From positions 33,015-97,014 of the forward strand of contig NZ_BAABFL010000112.1 of assembly GCF_039540975.1 (NCBI RefSeq): a stretch of DNA of 64,000 bases, given 5' to 3'. The translations under genes were made by a program, and so were the position numbers. This document shows, one piece after another, positions 9,375-16,707 of this stretch. The notes beneath the pieces are model-generated. The model ran no database searches. It was not told the origin of the DNA and saw only the letters and a program-made list of their open reading frames with translations. This DNA comes from Kistimonas scapharcae. GTDB lineage: Bacteria; Pseudomonadota; Gammaproteobacteria; Pseudomonadales; Endozoicomonadaceae. Positions within the stretch are counted from its first letter, which is position 1; the number at the start of each line of letters is the position of its first letter.

Positions 9375-9884
9375 ATGGTAATTCTTCACACCAATTTCGG
9401 TGACATCAAACTGGAGCTGGATGCCGAGAAGGCGCCCAAGACTGTCGCAAACTTTCTGGAGTATGTGAAAAAGGGCCACTACAACAACACCATTTTTCAC
9501 CGTGTCATCAACGGATTCATGGTTCAGGGCGGCGGTTTTGAGCCTGAGATGAAGGAAAAAGACACGGCCAATCCCATTGAAAACGAAGCCAATAATGGCC
9601 TGAAGAACGTTACCGGCAGCATTGCCATGGCCCGTACCATGGATCCCCACTCCGCCACGGCCCAGTTCTTCATCAATGTTGCCGACAACGACTTCCTCAA
9701 CCACACCAGCAAAGACGCCCAGGGCTGGGGTTACGCCGTATTCGGCAAAGTCGTTGATGGCATGGATGTGGTCGAAAAGATCAAGTCTGTCCAGACCGGC
9801 AATGCTGGCTTCCACCAGGACGTCCCCGTGGAAGATGTCATCATCGAATCCGCCGAAGTGGTGGAGCCTGCGGTCGTTGCCTAG
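9375..9884 (+). CDS. ppiB: cytoplasmic peptidyl-prolyl cis-trans isomerase B (cyclophilin)
   Basis: A single-domain cyclophilin catalysing prolyl isomerisation. The FHRVINGFMVQGGGF block and the AMARTMDPHSATAQFFIN block hold the catalytic Arg, Phe and Gln residues. There is no signal peptide, so it is the cytoplasmic PpiB form. It is 169 residues, close to E. coli PpiB (164), with a short hydrophobic C-terminal tail VVEPAVVA. lpxH overlaps its 3' end. Confidence 0.95.
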   Translation: MVILHTNFGDIKLELDAEKAPKTVANFLEYVKKGHYNNTIFHRVINGFMVQGGGFEPEMKEKDTANPIENEANNGLKNVTGSIAMARTMDPHSATAQFFINVADNDFLNHTSKDAQGWGYAVFGKVVDGMDVVEKIKSVQTGNAGFHQDVPVEDVIIESAEVVEPAVVA

Positions 9885-10608
9885 TCTCTTTATCTCAGAC
9901 CTTCACCTGATGCCCGAGCGACCCGATGTCGCCCGGGCATTCCATGGTTTCCTGCAAGGCAAGGCGCTTGAGGCAGAATCACTCTACATCCTGGGTGATT
10001 TCTTTGAATACTGGATTGGCGATGACGCGATGGACAGTTTTCATCTTGAGATTGCCGAAGCCCTGCTCCGCTACACGTCAACAGGTCGGCATGTTTTCTT
10101 CATGCCCGGCAACCGGGACTTCCTGGTTGGCAAGGCTTTCTGCCGCAAAACCGGTGCCACCTGGCTGGATGATCCTACCTTGGTCACACTGGATGAAACG
10201 CCGATTCTGCTGATGCATGGTGATAGCCTCTGCACCCTGGATACCGGCTACCTCCGGTTTCGAAGAATCGTTCGCAACCCATTGATTCAATGGCTATTCA
10301 ATCATCTACCATTACGAGCGCGAAAACGTATCGCGGAAAAGCTTCGTACCAAAAGTCGCGATGCCGGTTCCGCAAAACCTCTGACTATCATGGATGTGAC
10401 ACCTGAAGCCGTTTCGGACATCATGCAGGCACATCAAACGCTAACGCTGGTGCACGGCCATACGCACCGTCCTGCAACACACGCCGTACAACTGGACGAC
10501 ATCCCCGCCCAACGCATTGTTCTGGGAGACTGGGACAAAGATGGCTGGTACCTGGAATTCAACAAAGGCCATTTTAACCTGGCACATTTTCCGATCCCGA
10601 GCCTCTGA
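9877..10608 (+). CDS. lpxH: UDP-2,3-diacylglucosamine diphosphatase
   Basis: LpxH hydrolyses UDP-2,3-diacylglucosamine to lipid X in lipid A synthesis, at the cytoplasmic face of the inner membrane. The metallophosphoesterase motifs are complete: FISDLHL, GDFFEYWIGDD, PGNRD, MHGDSL and HGHTHRP. There is no ATG or GTG near the family N-terminus. TTG at 9877 gives (M)PSLFISDLHL, with GGAG 10 nt upstream inside ppiB, so the two genes overlap by 8 nt. The 243-residue product agrees with E. coli LpxH (240). A ppiB-lpxH pair is also found in E. coli. Confidence 0.93.
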   Translation: MPSLFISDLHLMPERPDVARAFHGFLQGKALEAESLYILGDFFEYWIGDDAMDSFHLEIAEALLRYTSTGRHVFFMPGNRDFLVGKAFCRKTGATWLDDPTLVTLDETPILLMHGDSLCTLDTGYLRFRRIVRNPLIQWLFNHLPLRARKRIAEKLRTKSRDAGSAKPLTIMDVTPEAVSDIMQAHQTLTLVHGHTHRPATHAVQLDDIPAQRIVLGDWDKDGWYLEFNKGHFNLAHFPIPSL

Positions 10609-10634
10609 AACAGGTCGGGATCAGAAGAACGAGA

Positions 10635-11282
10635 CTAAACCGTCTCAACAGTTTGGGCATCAACAATCTCTTCAGTCGTTTTCACGGGTACACCACTATG
10701 AAAACGAAACTCTGTGTCTGCCCGTAAAATCGCTTCACACTCAATCTCTGCAAAATCCGCAACGCGCGATGTAATCGACCCTTCTGACACATTCATAGCC
10801 AATACCAAGTAATCCTGGAAATGTCTCGCCTCAGACTTGAGCAGCGAGCGATAAAACTTGGCCAGCTCATCATCCAAATAAGGCGCGAGCTTGCTAAAGC
10901 GCTCGCAGGATCGCGCCTCAATAAATGCACCAACAATCAGCGTATCAATCAAACGCAGCGGCTCCTGCTTTCTGACATGATCGCGCAACGTCGTTGCATA
11001 ACGGGAGGCCGAGACATACCGGTACTCAACGCCCCGCTGCTGCATAATGGCAAAGACCTGTTCAAAGTGGCGAAGCTCTTCTCTGGCCAGCCGGGACATT
11101 TTGTTCTGAAGATCGGTATGTTCGACATAACGGAACATCAGGTTGAGCGCAGTTGCTGCAGCCTTCTTTTCACAGTTGGCATGATCGATCAATAGGACAT
11201 CCTGATTTTCCAATGCCGCTTGAATCCAGGCATCCGGTGTTTCGCACAGTAAGAACTCATTCAACTCTGGCAACACACCCAT
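10635..11282 (-). CDS. miaE: tRNA-(ms2io6A) hydroxylase MiaE
   Basis: A non-haem diiron monooxygenase that hydroxylates the isopentenyl side chain of ms2i6A37 in tRNA. The ferritin-like four-helix diiron ligands are visible as DHANCEKKA, REELRHFEQV, EARSCERF and SEARHFQDY. The 215 residues match the family. It converges on lpxH and is probably monocistronic. Confidence 0.93.
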   Translation of the reverse strand: MGVLPELNEFLLCETPDAWIQAALENQDVLLIDHANCEKKAAATALNLMFRYVEHTDLQNKMSRLAREELRHFEQVFAIMQQRGVEYRYVSASRYATTLRDHVRKQEPLRLIDTLIVGAFIEARSCERFSKLAPYLDDELAKFYRSLLKSEARHFQDYLVLAMNVSEGSITSRVADFAEIECEAILRADTEFRFHSGVPVKTTEEIVDAQTVETV

Positions 11283-11418
11283 TTTTTCTCACTCCTCCCA
11301 GTCAGGTTGGGGTCATTATAAAAACACCTGAAACAAAACCAAGTGCCGAACAAAAAAGGTCTACGCTTCAACGGGATAGCAACGTTTCCTTAAACCAATC
11401 ATCAGGAGGCAGTCAATC

Positions 11419-12024
11419 ATGCCGCTGAATCGCATACTCCTGTTCTGTTGCCTTTTCTTCTCGACACCCACACTCCTCTCTGCCTCCAACGCATTCCGAC
11501 ATAGCGCTCAACCGTTGTCAGTTCATCACTATAACGATCTGGAAACATTACTACTCAGTGGCCAACCGGTAAGGGCGCTAATCAATTACCAGTTTTGTAA
11601 ATGTGACGATGACGCCAATACAGAAGAAGACGCAAGTGACACTCTTGAGGAACAATCGAACCATCATCGATTTATCGCTTCCGTTGACTGGCGAACCTTC
11701 TGGCTAATGCCTCCAGATCATACTGATTCCAACACGAATTGCCTGGTCACCTTCAAACATAACTTCATGAACACAGCGGACCTGAACTATCTGTTTGACA
11801 ACGACACCACACTTGATCCTGCCCATGAACACACCTGGGTTAAAATGACCGTCAACTATGCCGTGTGCAGCGATACGCCCGAGCAACTGAACTTTCATAT
11901 GAGCAAACGCATAGTGGCAGCCAGCAACCCTCAGGAAAATGGCATGCTCTACCCACAGGAAACCTATAAATCACGGGTTTACGGCCGCTGTCCTCTCAGC
12001 GCCATCCGCTTCTACAGGCATTGA
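11419..12024 (+). CDS. secreted protein, VirK-like
   Basis: A 201-residue protein with a clear Sec signal peptide (positive MPLNR, hydrophobic core, cleavage near residue 23 after LLSA). After it, a YNDLETLLLSGQPVRALINY segment and a C-terminal GRCPLSAIRFY resemble the beginning and end of VirK-family domains, which are small periplasmic proteins of unknown biochemical role. CKC followed by a very acidic stretch (residues 51-68) is an unusual insertion. Five cysteines in the mature part could form disulfides. AGGAGG 8 nt before the ATG supports the start. The family assignment is an inference from pattern only. Confidence 0.5.
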   Translation: MPLNRILLFCCLFFSTPTLLSASNAFRHSAQPLSVHHYNDLETLLLSGQPVRALINYQFCKCDDDANTEEDASDTLEEQSNHHRFIASVDWRTFWLMPPDHTDSNTNCLVTFKHNFMNTADLNYLFDNDTTLDPAHEHTWVKMTVNYAVCSDTPEQLNFHMSKRIVAASNPQENGMLYPQETYKSRVYGRCPLSAIRFYRH

Positions 12025-12080
12025 GCAAAACAGGCAAGTACGCCACGATTTGAACGAGCGTTTGAAATTAGAGACCAGCA

Positions 12081-12122
12081 TTGACATAGATCAATCGCAG
12101 CGTATTTTACCTCGGCTATGAT
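12081..12122 (+). promoter_or_regulatory. ANR/FNR-dependent class II promoter of the universal stress gene
   Basis: TTGAC-ATAG-ATCAA at 12081-12094 matches the FNR/ANR box TTGAT-N4-ATCAA in 9 of 10 positions. TATGAT at 12117-12122 is a good -10 box. If transcription starts at 12129, the box centre is at -41.5, the canonical class II spacing. There is no -35 hexamer, as expected for an activator-dependent promoter. Confidence 0.75.
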
Positions 12123-12169
12123 CTGATCAAACCTTGGTCAAATGACATTGGATAGGGAGGTATTCGGGC

Positions 12170-13039
12170 ATGCGTGCTCTCAAGAAGATGCTGGTGATCG
12201 TCGACACCAGGCAGGACAAACATCTCGCACTGGCCAGAGCCCGGTTACTGGCAAAGGCCACTGGCGCCACCATTCATGCCCTGGCACCCAACCCTCGCGC
12301 CAATGAGGCCTCCCTCAAAGTCCTGGAAACCCTGATCAAACCACTGCAGGATGAAGGTCTTGACGTAATTCCCCACGAGCAGTGGCACAACAATGCCGTG
12401 GAAACCATCATTCATGTCCGCCAGGCAGAGGGCTGCGATCTGGTCGTCAAACAGGCAAAGCGGGCTGACAACGTTGCAAAGGTCATCAGCACCCCTGAGG
12501 ACTGGTCCCTGCTGCGTAAATGCCGGGTGCCCGTGTTAATGGTCAAGCATACGGATCCCTGGACCAACGGCAAGATTCTCGCCGCCATTGATGCCAACCC
12601 CAATGACAGCGAGCATCAGGTATTGAATGAAGTGATTCTGGAATATGCGGCTGCTATCGCTGGCGTCGCCGATGCCGAATGTCATATTGCCTCTGCGCAC
12701 CCTGCCCCCATGCTGTCCTCTGCAGATCCAGACAAACAGACCCAGGAAGGTATGCGCTTCAGCTACCAGGCCGGCTGCAAACCCTTTGCCGACCGTTATG
12801 AAATTCCTGCTGAAGACATCCATGTCGAGGAAGGTCCGGCAGAAACCCTGATCCCTGCCATTGCCAAGCGGATTGATGCTGACCTTGTAGTTATGGGTAC
12901 TGTCGCCCGCACCGGCATCAAAGGCGCCCTGATGGGAAATACGGCCGAATTACTGCTGGGCGCCATCGAGTGTGACGTGCTGACCCTGAAACCCCGTGAC
13001 ATCATGGAGCCACTGGAACAAACGCTCTACCGCTTCTAA
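12170..13039 (+). CDS. uspE: tandem universal stress protein (UspE type)
   Basis: A 289-residue protein made of two Usp alpha/beta domains: about 1-140 (MLVIVDTRQDKH start) and 150-285. The second domain ends with VVMGTVARTGIKGALMGNTAELLL, which carries the G-x2-G-x9-G nucleotide-binding pattern; the first domain lacks it. This arrangement is that of UspE. Usp proteins help survival under energy and oxygen limitation. An FNR/ANR box is placed for activation 83 nt upstream, and GGGAGG lies about 9 nt before the ATG. A hairpin terminator follows directly. Confidence 0.88.
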   Translation: MRALKKMLVIVDTRQDKHLALARARLLAKATGATIHALAPNPRANEASLKVLETLIKPLQDEGLDVIPHEQWHNNAVETIIHVRQAEGCDLVVKQAKRADNVAKVISTPEDWSLLRKCRVPVLMVKHTDPWTNGKILAAIDANPNDSEHQVLNEVILEYAAAIAGVADAECHIASAHPAPMLSSADPDKQTQEGMRFSYQAGCKPFADRYEIPAEDIHVEEGPAETLIPAIAKRIDADLVVMGTVARTGIKGALMGNTAELLLGAIECDVLTLKPRDIMEPLEQTLYRF

Positions 13040-13052
13040 AGACGACAACAGC

Positions 13053-13082
13053 AAAAAAGCCGGTCACCAAACCGGCTTTTTT
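13053..13082 (+). terminator. terminator of uspE
   Basis: A perfect 12-bp inverted repeat, AAAAAAGCCGGT/ACCGGCTTTTTT, with a 6-nt loop. It starts 14 nt after the stop codon. Confidence 0.9.
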
Positions 13083-13370
13083 GTTCCCAGACCAAGGCAC
13101 TATTCACTAACAAAATACCGGCTATTTCGGTATTTCCTTAACTTGCCCGAGGCCTTCAAGTATACTTTTCGGCGCCAGAAAAATTCTATAAACCCAGACG
13201 ATGGCCCTGCCAGAGGCTGGTTTTGCCACGGGATTCCCTGACGTATCAGCGCCTTTCCGGTACGTTTCGCCATAAAAAAACCGGCAAGCCCTGAAACTGT
13301 CCAGCCTGAACCCCGTATGACAAGCCCGCCCAAACCTTCCGTGGCAGGTGAAGTGATGAGGAAATCAAAC

Positions 13371-15962
13371 GTGTTAGAAGCATATCGCGCCCACGTCGCA
13401 GAACGTGCTGCAGAAGGTGTACCACCTAAACCTCTGAGTGCCGAGCAGGTCACCGGTCTGGTAGAGCTGCTAAAGAATCCACCCGCCGGAGAAGAAGACT
13501 TCCTGCTGGATCTGCTTGAAAACCGTATTCCCCCCGGTGTTGATGAAGCCGCTTACGTGAAAGCCGGCTTTCTGTCCGCCGTGGCGAAAGGCGAGTCCGA
13601 ATCCTCCCTGCTGACCAAAGAGAAAGCCGTCCAACTGCTGGGCATGATGCTGGGCGGCTATAACATTGAGACACTGGTCAGCCTACTGGATGACGCAGCC
13701 CTCGGCGCTCTGACCGCTGAACAGCTGAAAAAGACCCTGCTGGTCTTTGACGCCTTCCACGACGTGGAAGAAAAAGCCAAGGCCGGCAACGACAACGCCA
13801 AAGCCGTCCTGCAATCCTGGGCTGACGCGGAGTGGTTCACCCAGCGCAACAAGGTACAGGAAAGCATCAAGGTTGCGGTTTTCAAAGTCACCGGCGAAAC
13901 CAACACCGACGACCTGTCCCCTGCCCCTGACGCCTGGTCACGTCCCGATATCCCGCTTCACGCCCGTGCTGCCTACAAAATGCCTCGCGATGGTCTGACG
14001 CCGGAAGAACCCGGTGTGACCGGCCCCATGAGCCAGATTGAAGCCATCAAGGCACAGGGCATACCGGTAGCCTTCGTCGGTGATGTCGTGGGTACCGGCT
14101 CCTCCCGTAAATCTGCCACCAACTCGGTACTCTGGTTCTTTGGCGATGATATACCGGGCGTGCCTAACAAGCGGTCAGGCGGCATCTGCATAGGCAGCAA
14201 AGTAGCGCCCATCTTCTTCAACACCATGGAAGATGCCGGTGCACTGGTATTTGAAGCCCCGGTCGATCAGCTCAACATGGGTGACGTTATTGAGATCCGT
14301 CCTTACGACGGCAAGATTCTGTCTGAATCCGGCGATGTGCTCTCTGAGTTCACCTTCAAGTCAGACGTCATTCTGGATGAAGTCCAGGCCGGCGGCCGTA
14401 TCAACCTGATCATCGGCCGCGGACTGACCGACAAAGCCCGTGAAGCACTGGGCCTGGAACACTCCACTGTCTTCCGCCGCCCAGCTGATGCAGTAGCCAG
14501 CAACAAAGGTTACACGCTGGCACAGAAGATGGTCGGCAAGGCCTGTGGCGTCGACGGCGTACGCCCCGGCCAGTACTGCGAACCGAAGATGACCACTGTC
14601 GGCTCCCAGGACACCACCGGCCCCATGACCCGTGATGAGCTGAAAGACCTGGCCTGCCTGGGCTTCTCATCCGACCTGGTCATGCAGTCTTTCTGCCATA
14701 CTGCAGCCTACCCCAAGCCGGTTGATGTTGAGATGCAGCATACCCTGCCCGATTTCATCATGAACCGCGGCGGTGTTGCATTGCGCCCTGGTGACGGCAT
14801 CATCCACAGCTGGCTGAACCGGATGCTGATGCCCGACACCGTCGGTACCGGTGGCGACTCACACACCCGTTTCCCACTGGGTATTTCTTTCCCTGCCGGT
14901 TCCGGTCTGGTCGCCTTTGCCGCTGCAACCGGCGTTATGCCGCTGGACATGCCAGAATCCGTACTGGTTCGTTTCAAGGGTGAAATGCAACCTGGCATTA
15001 CCCTGCGCGACCTGGTTCACGCCATTCCGCTGTACGCCATCAAGCAGGGTCTGTTGACTGTCGAGAAGAAAGGCAAGAAGAATATCTTCTCTGGCCGCAT
15101 TCTTGAGATTGAAGGCCTGGAAACCCTGACCGCTGAGCAGGCGTTTGAGCTTTCCGATGCTTCTGCCGAGCGCTCTGCGGCCGGCTGTACTATCACACTC
15201 TCGGAAGAATCCGTCGGCGAGTACCTGAAGTCCAACATCACCATGCTGCGCTGGATGATCAGTGAAGGTTACGGTGACGCCCGTACCCTGGAGCGTCGTG
15301 CGAAGAAGATGGAAGAGTGGCTGGCCAACCCGCAACTGATGCGTGCGGATGTTGACGCTGAATATGCCGCTGTCATTGATATCGACCTCGCTGACATCAA
15401 GGAGCCCATCCTCTGCGCCCCGAACGATCCCGATGATGCCCGTACCCTCTCCGATGTCGCCGGCGACAAGATCGACGAGGTCTTCCTCGGTTCCTGCATG
15501 ACCAATATCGGTCACTTCCGTGCAGCCGGTAAACTGCTGGAACAGAACAGCGATCCGCTTCAGACCCGCTTCTGGATGTCGCCGCCCACCAAGATGGACA
15601 AGAGCCAGCTGGAGCAGGAAGGCTATTACGACATCTACGACAAAGCCGGCGTCAGAACCGAGATTCCGGGCTGCTCGCTGTGCATGGGTAACCAGGCTCG
15701 CGTAGAACCCGGCGCGACCGTGCTCTCTACTTCAACCCGTAACTTCCCGAACCGTCTGGGTGACGGCGCCAACGTCTACCTGTGTTCAGCAGAACTGGCG
15801 GCGGTTGGTGCGATACTCGGCAAGATTCCATCCGCTGAGGAATACATGGCGTATGCCAAAAACATCAACGCCATGGCGGGTGATATCTATCGCTACCTGA
15901 ACTTTGACCAGATCCAGACCTACCAGGAAGCGGCGGATAACATTATCGCCAAAGCCGGTTAA
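13371..15962 (+). CDS. acnB: aconitate hydratase B
   Basis: Aconitase B interconverts citrate and isocitrate in the TCA cycle through a [4Fe-4S] cluster. The N-terminal HEAT-like region (residues 1-160) is specific to AcnB. The cluster cysteines are in GSCMTNIGH (about 709) and PGCSLCMG (about 767 and 770). I chose GTG at 13371 because it gives (M)LEAYRAHVAERAAEG, the E. coli N-terminus, and has GAGGAA 8 nt upstream; the in-frame ATG at 13356 overlaps that site. Length is 863 residues against 865 in E. coli. The 288-bp upstream spacer holds an 8-bp inverted repeat, AAATACCG/CGGTATTT (13113-13135). A strong terminator follows. Confidence 0.97.
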   Translation: MLEAYRAHVAERAAEGVPPKPLSAEQVTGLVELLKNPPAGEEDFLLDLLENRIPPGVDEAAYVKAGFLSAVAKGESESSLLTKEKAVQLLGMMLGGYNIETLVSLLDDAALGALTAEQLKKTLLVFDAFHDVEEKAKAGNDNAKAVLQSWADAEWFTQRNKVQESIKVAVFKVTGETNTDDLSPAPDAWSRPDIPLHARAAYKMPRDGLTPEEPGVTGPMSQIEAIKAQGIPVAFVGDVVGTGSSRKSATNSVLWFFGDDIPGVPNKRSGGICIGSKVAPIFFNTMEDAGALVFEAPVDQLNMGDVIEIRPYDGKILSESGDVLSEFTFKSDVILDEVQAGGRINLIIGRGLTDKAREALGLEHSTVFRRPADAVASNKGYTLAQKMVGKACGVDGVRPGQYCEPKMTTVGSQDTTGPMTRDELKDLACLGFSSDLVMQSFCHTAAYPKPVDVEMQHTLPDFIMNRGGVALRPGDGIIHSWLNRMLMPDTVGTGGDSHTRFPLGISFPAGSGLVAFAAATGVMPLDMPESVLVRFKGEMQPGITLRDLVHAIPLYAIKQGLLTVEKKGKKNIFSGRILEIEGLETLTAEQAFELSDASAERSAAGCTITLSEESVGEYLKSNITMLRWMISEGYGDARTLERRAKKMEEWLANPQLMRADVDAEYAAVIDIDLADIKEPILCAPNDPDDARTLSDVAGDKIDEVFLGSCMTNIGHFRAAGKLLEQNSDPLQTRFWMSPPTKMDKSQLEQEGYYDIYDKAGVRTEIPGCSLCMGNQARVEPGATVLSTSTRNFPNRLGDGANVYLCSAELAAVGAILGKIPSAEEYMAYAKNINAMAGDIYRYLNFDQIQTYQEAADNIIAKAG

Positions 15963-15972
15963 CCTAAGCCGG

Positions 15973-16007
15973 AAACGGGATCAGAGCTTCTGATCCCGTT
16001 TTTTTTT
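15973..16007 (+). terminator. terminator of acnB
   Basis: A perfect 13-bp stem (15973-15985 and 15989-16001) with a 3-nt loop, followed by a T run to 16007. Confidence 0.95.
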
Positions 16008-16040
16008 CGCCCAGAAACCCAATAAGAAACAGGAATGACC

Positions 16041-16529
16041 ATGGCAGGTAATCGACTCAGCCGTATTGTCGCCAAGACGCAGAAAGCCCCGCCTTTCATG
16101 CAATCCTGGTTATTGACGAAAGTGTTTGGCACCGCCATCAAGTTTGCCGGAACGGCCAAAGTAGATATTCATCATCTCAGCCACCAGGAAAGCCGGCTGA
16201 CCATCAAAAACCGCAAGCGGGTGCAGAACCACATTGGTAGCGTCCATGCCTGCGCCATGGCGCTGCTGGCGGAATCCGCCACGGGCTATATTGTGGGAAT
16301 GAATGTACCGGATGACCGGGTGCCGGTAATCAAGAGCATGCATATTGATTATGTAAAGCGAGCGACTGGCGATCTCCACGCGGTAGCCCACCTTACTGAT
16401 GCGCAAATTCAACAGATTCAGACCACCGAAAAAGGTGAAGTCACCGTCGCTGTCACGATAACCGATGAAAAAGGCGTTGAGCCTATCAAGGCCGAAATGA
16501 TTTGGGCCTGGACTCCAAAGCGTCGCTAA
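16041..16529 (+). CDS. DUF4442 hotdog-fold protein (putative thioesterase)
   Basis: A 162-residue protein of the hotdog superfamily. The segment NRKRVQNHIGSVHACAMALLAE carries the helix and HIGS/H pattern typical of DUF4442/YiiD-like acyl-CoA thioesterases. MHIDYVKRATGDLHAVAHL supplies the second strand pair. Two ATGs are possible. The second (16041) is preferred, since AGGA lies 6 nt before it and directly abuts the first. The substrate is unknown. A GGTGTCC/GGACACC inverted repeat (16547-16579) follows the stop. Confidence 0.75.
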   Translation: MAGNRLSRIVAKTQKAPPFMQSWLLTKVFGTAIKFAGTAKVDIHHLSHQESRLTIKNRKRVQNHIGSVHACAMALLAESATGYIVGMNVPDDRVPVIKSMHIDYVKRATGDLHAVAHLTDAQIQQIQTTEKGEVTVAVTITDEKGVEPIKAEMIWAWTPKRR

Positions 16530-16622
16530 AGCACGTCATATCTGCCAGGTGTCCTCAGAGGCGACAATGACGGACACCTTGCAAATCAAGCCTCCCTAAA
16601 ACCCACCACTTTTAGACATTTG

Positions 16623-16706
16623 ACTGACATTCACCACCCAACTTGACACTTTCCTGAACCCTATTATCTGAGGATTAACCAGAGACATTCAGGAACATTA
16701 AAATGC
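16623..16706 (+). mobile_element. 84-bp left end of an IS1634-family element abutting an assembly gap
   Basis: These 84 bases are identical to 18672-18755, the left end of the complete IS1634-family element, including its terminal repeat and the first 4 bases (ATGC) of its transposase gene. The identity stops exactly at the N at 16707. Either a second IS copy was collapsed here during assembly, or this is a remnant end fused to the next gene. Confidence 0.85.
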
Positions 16707-16707
16707 N

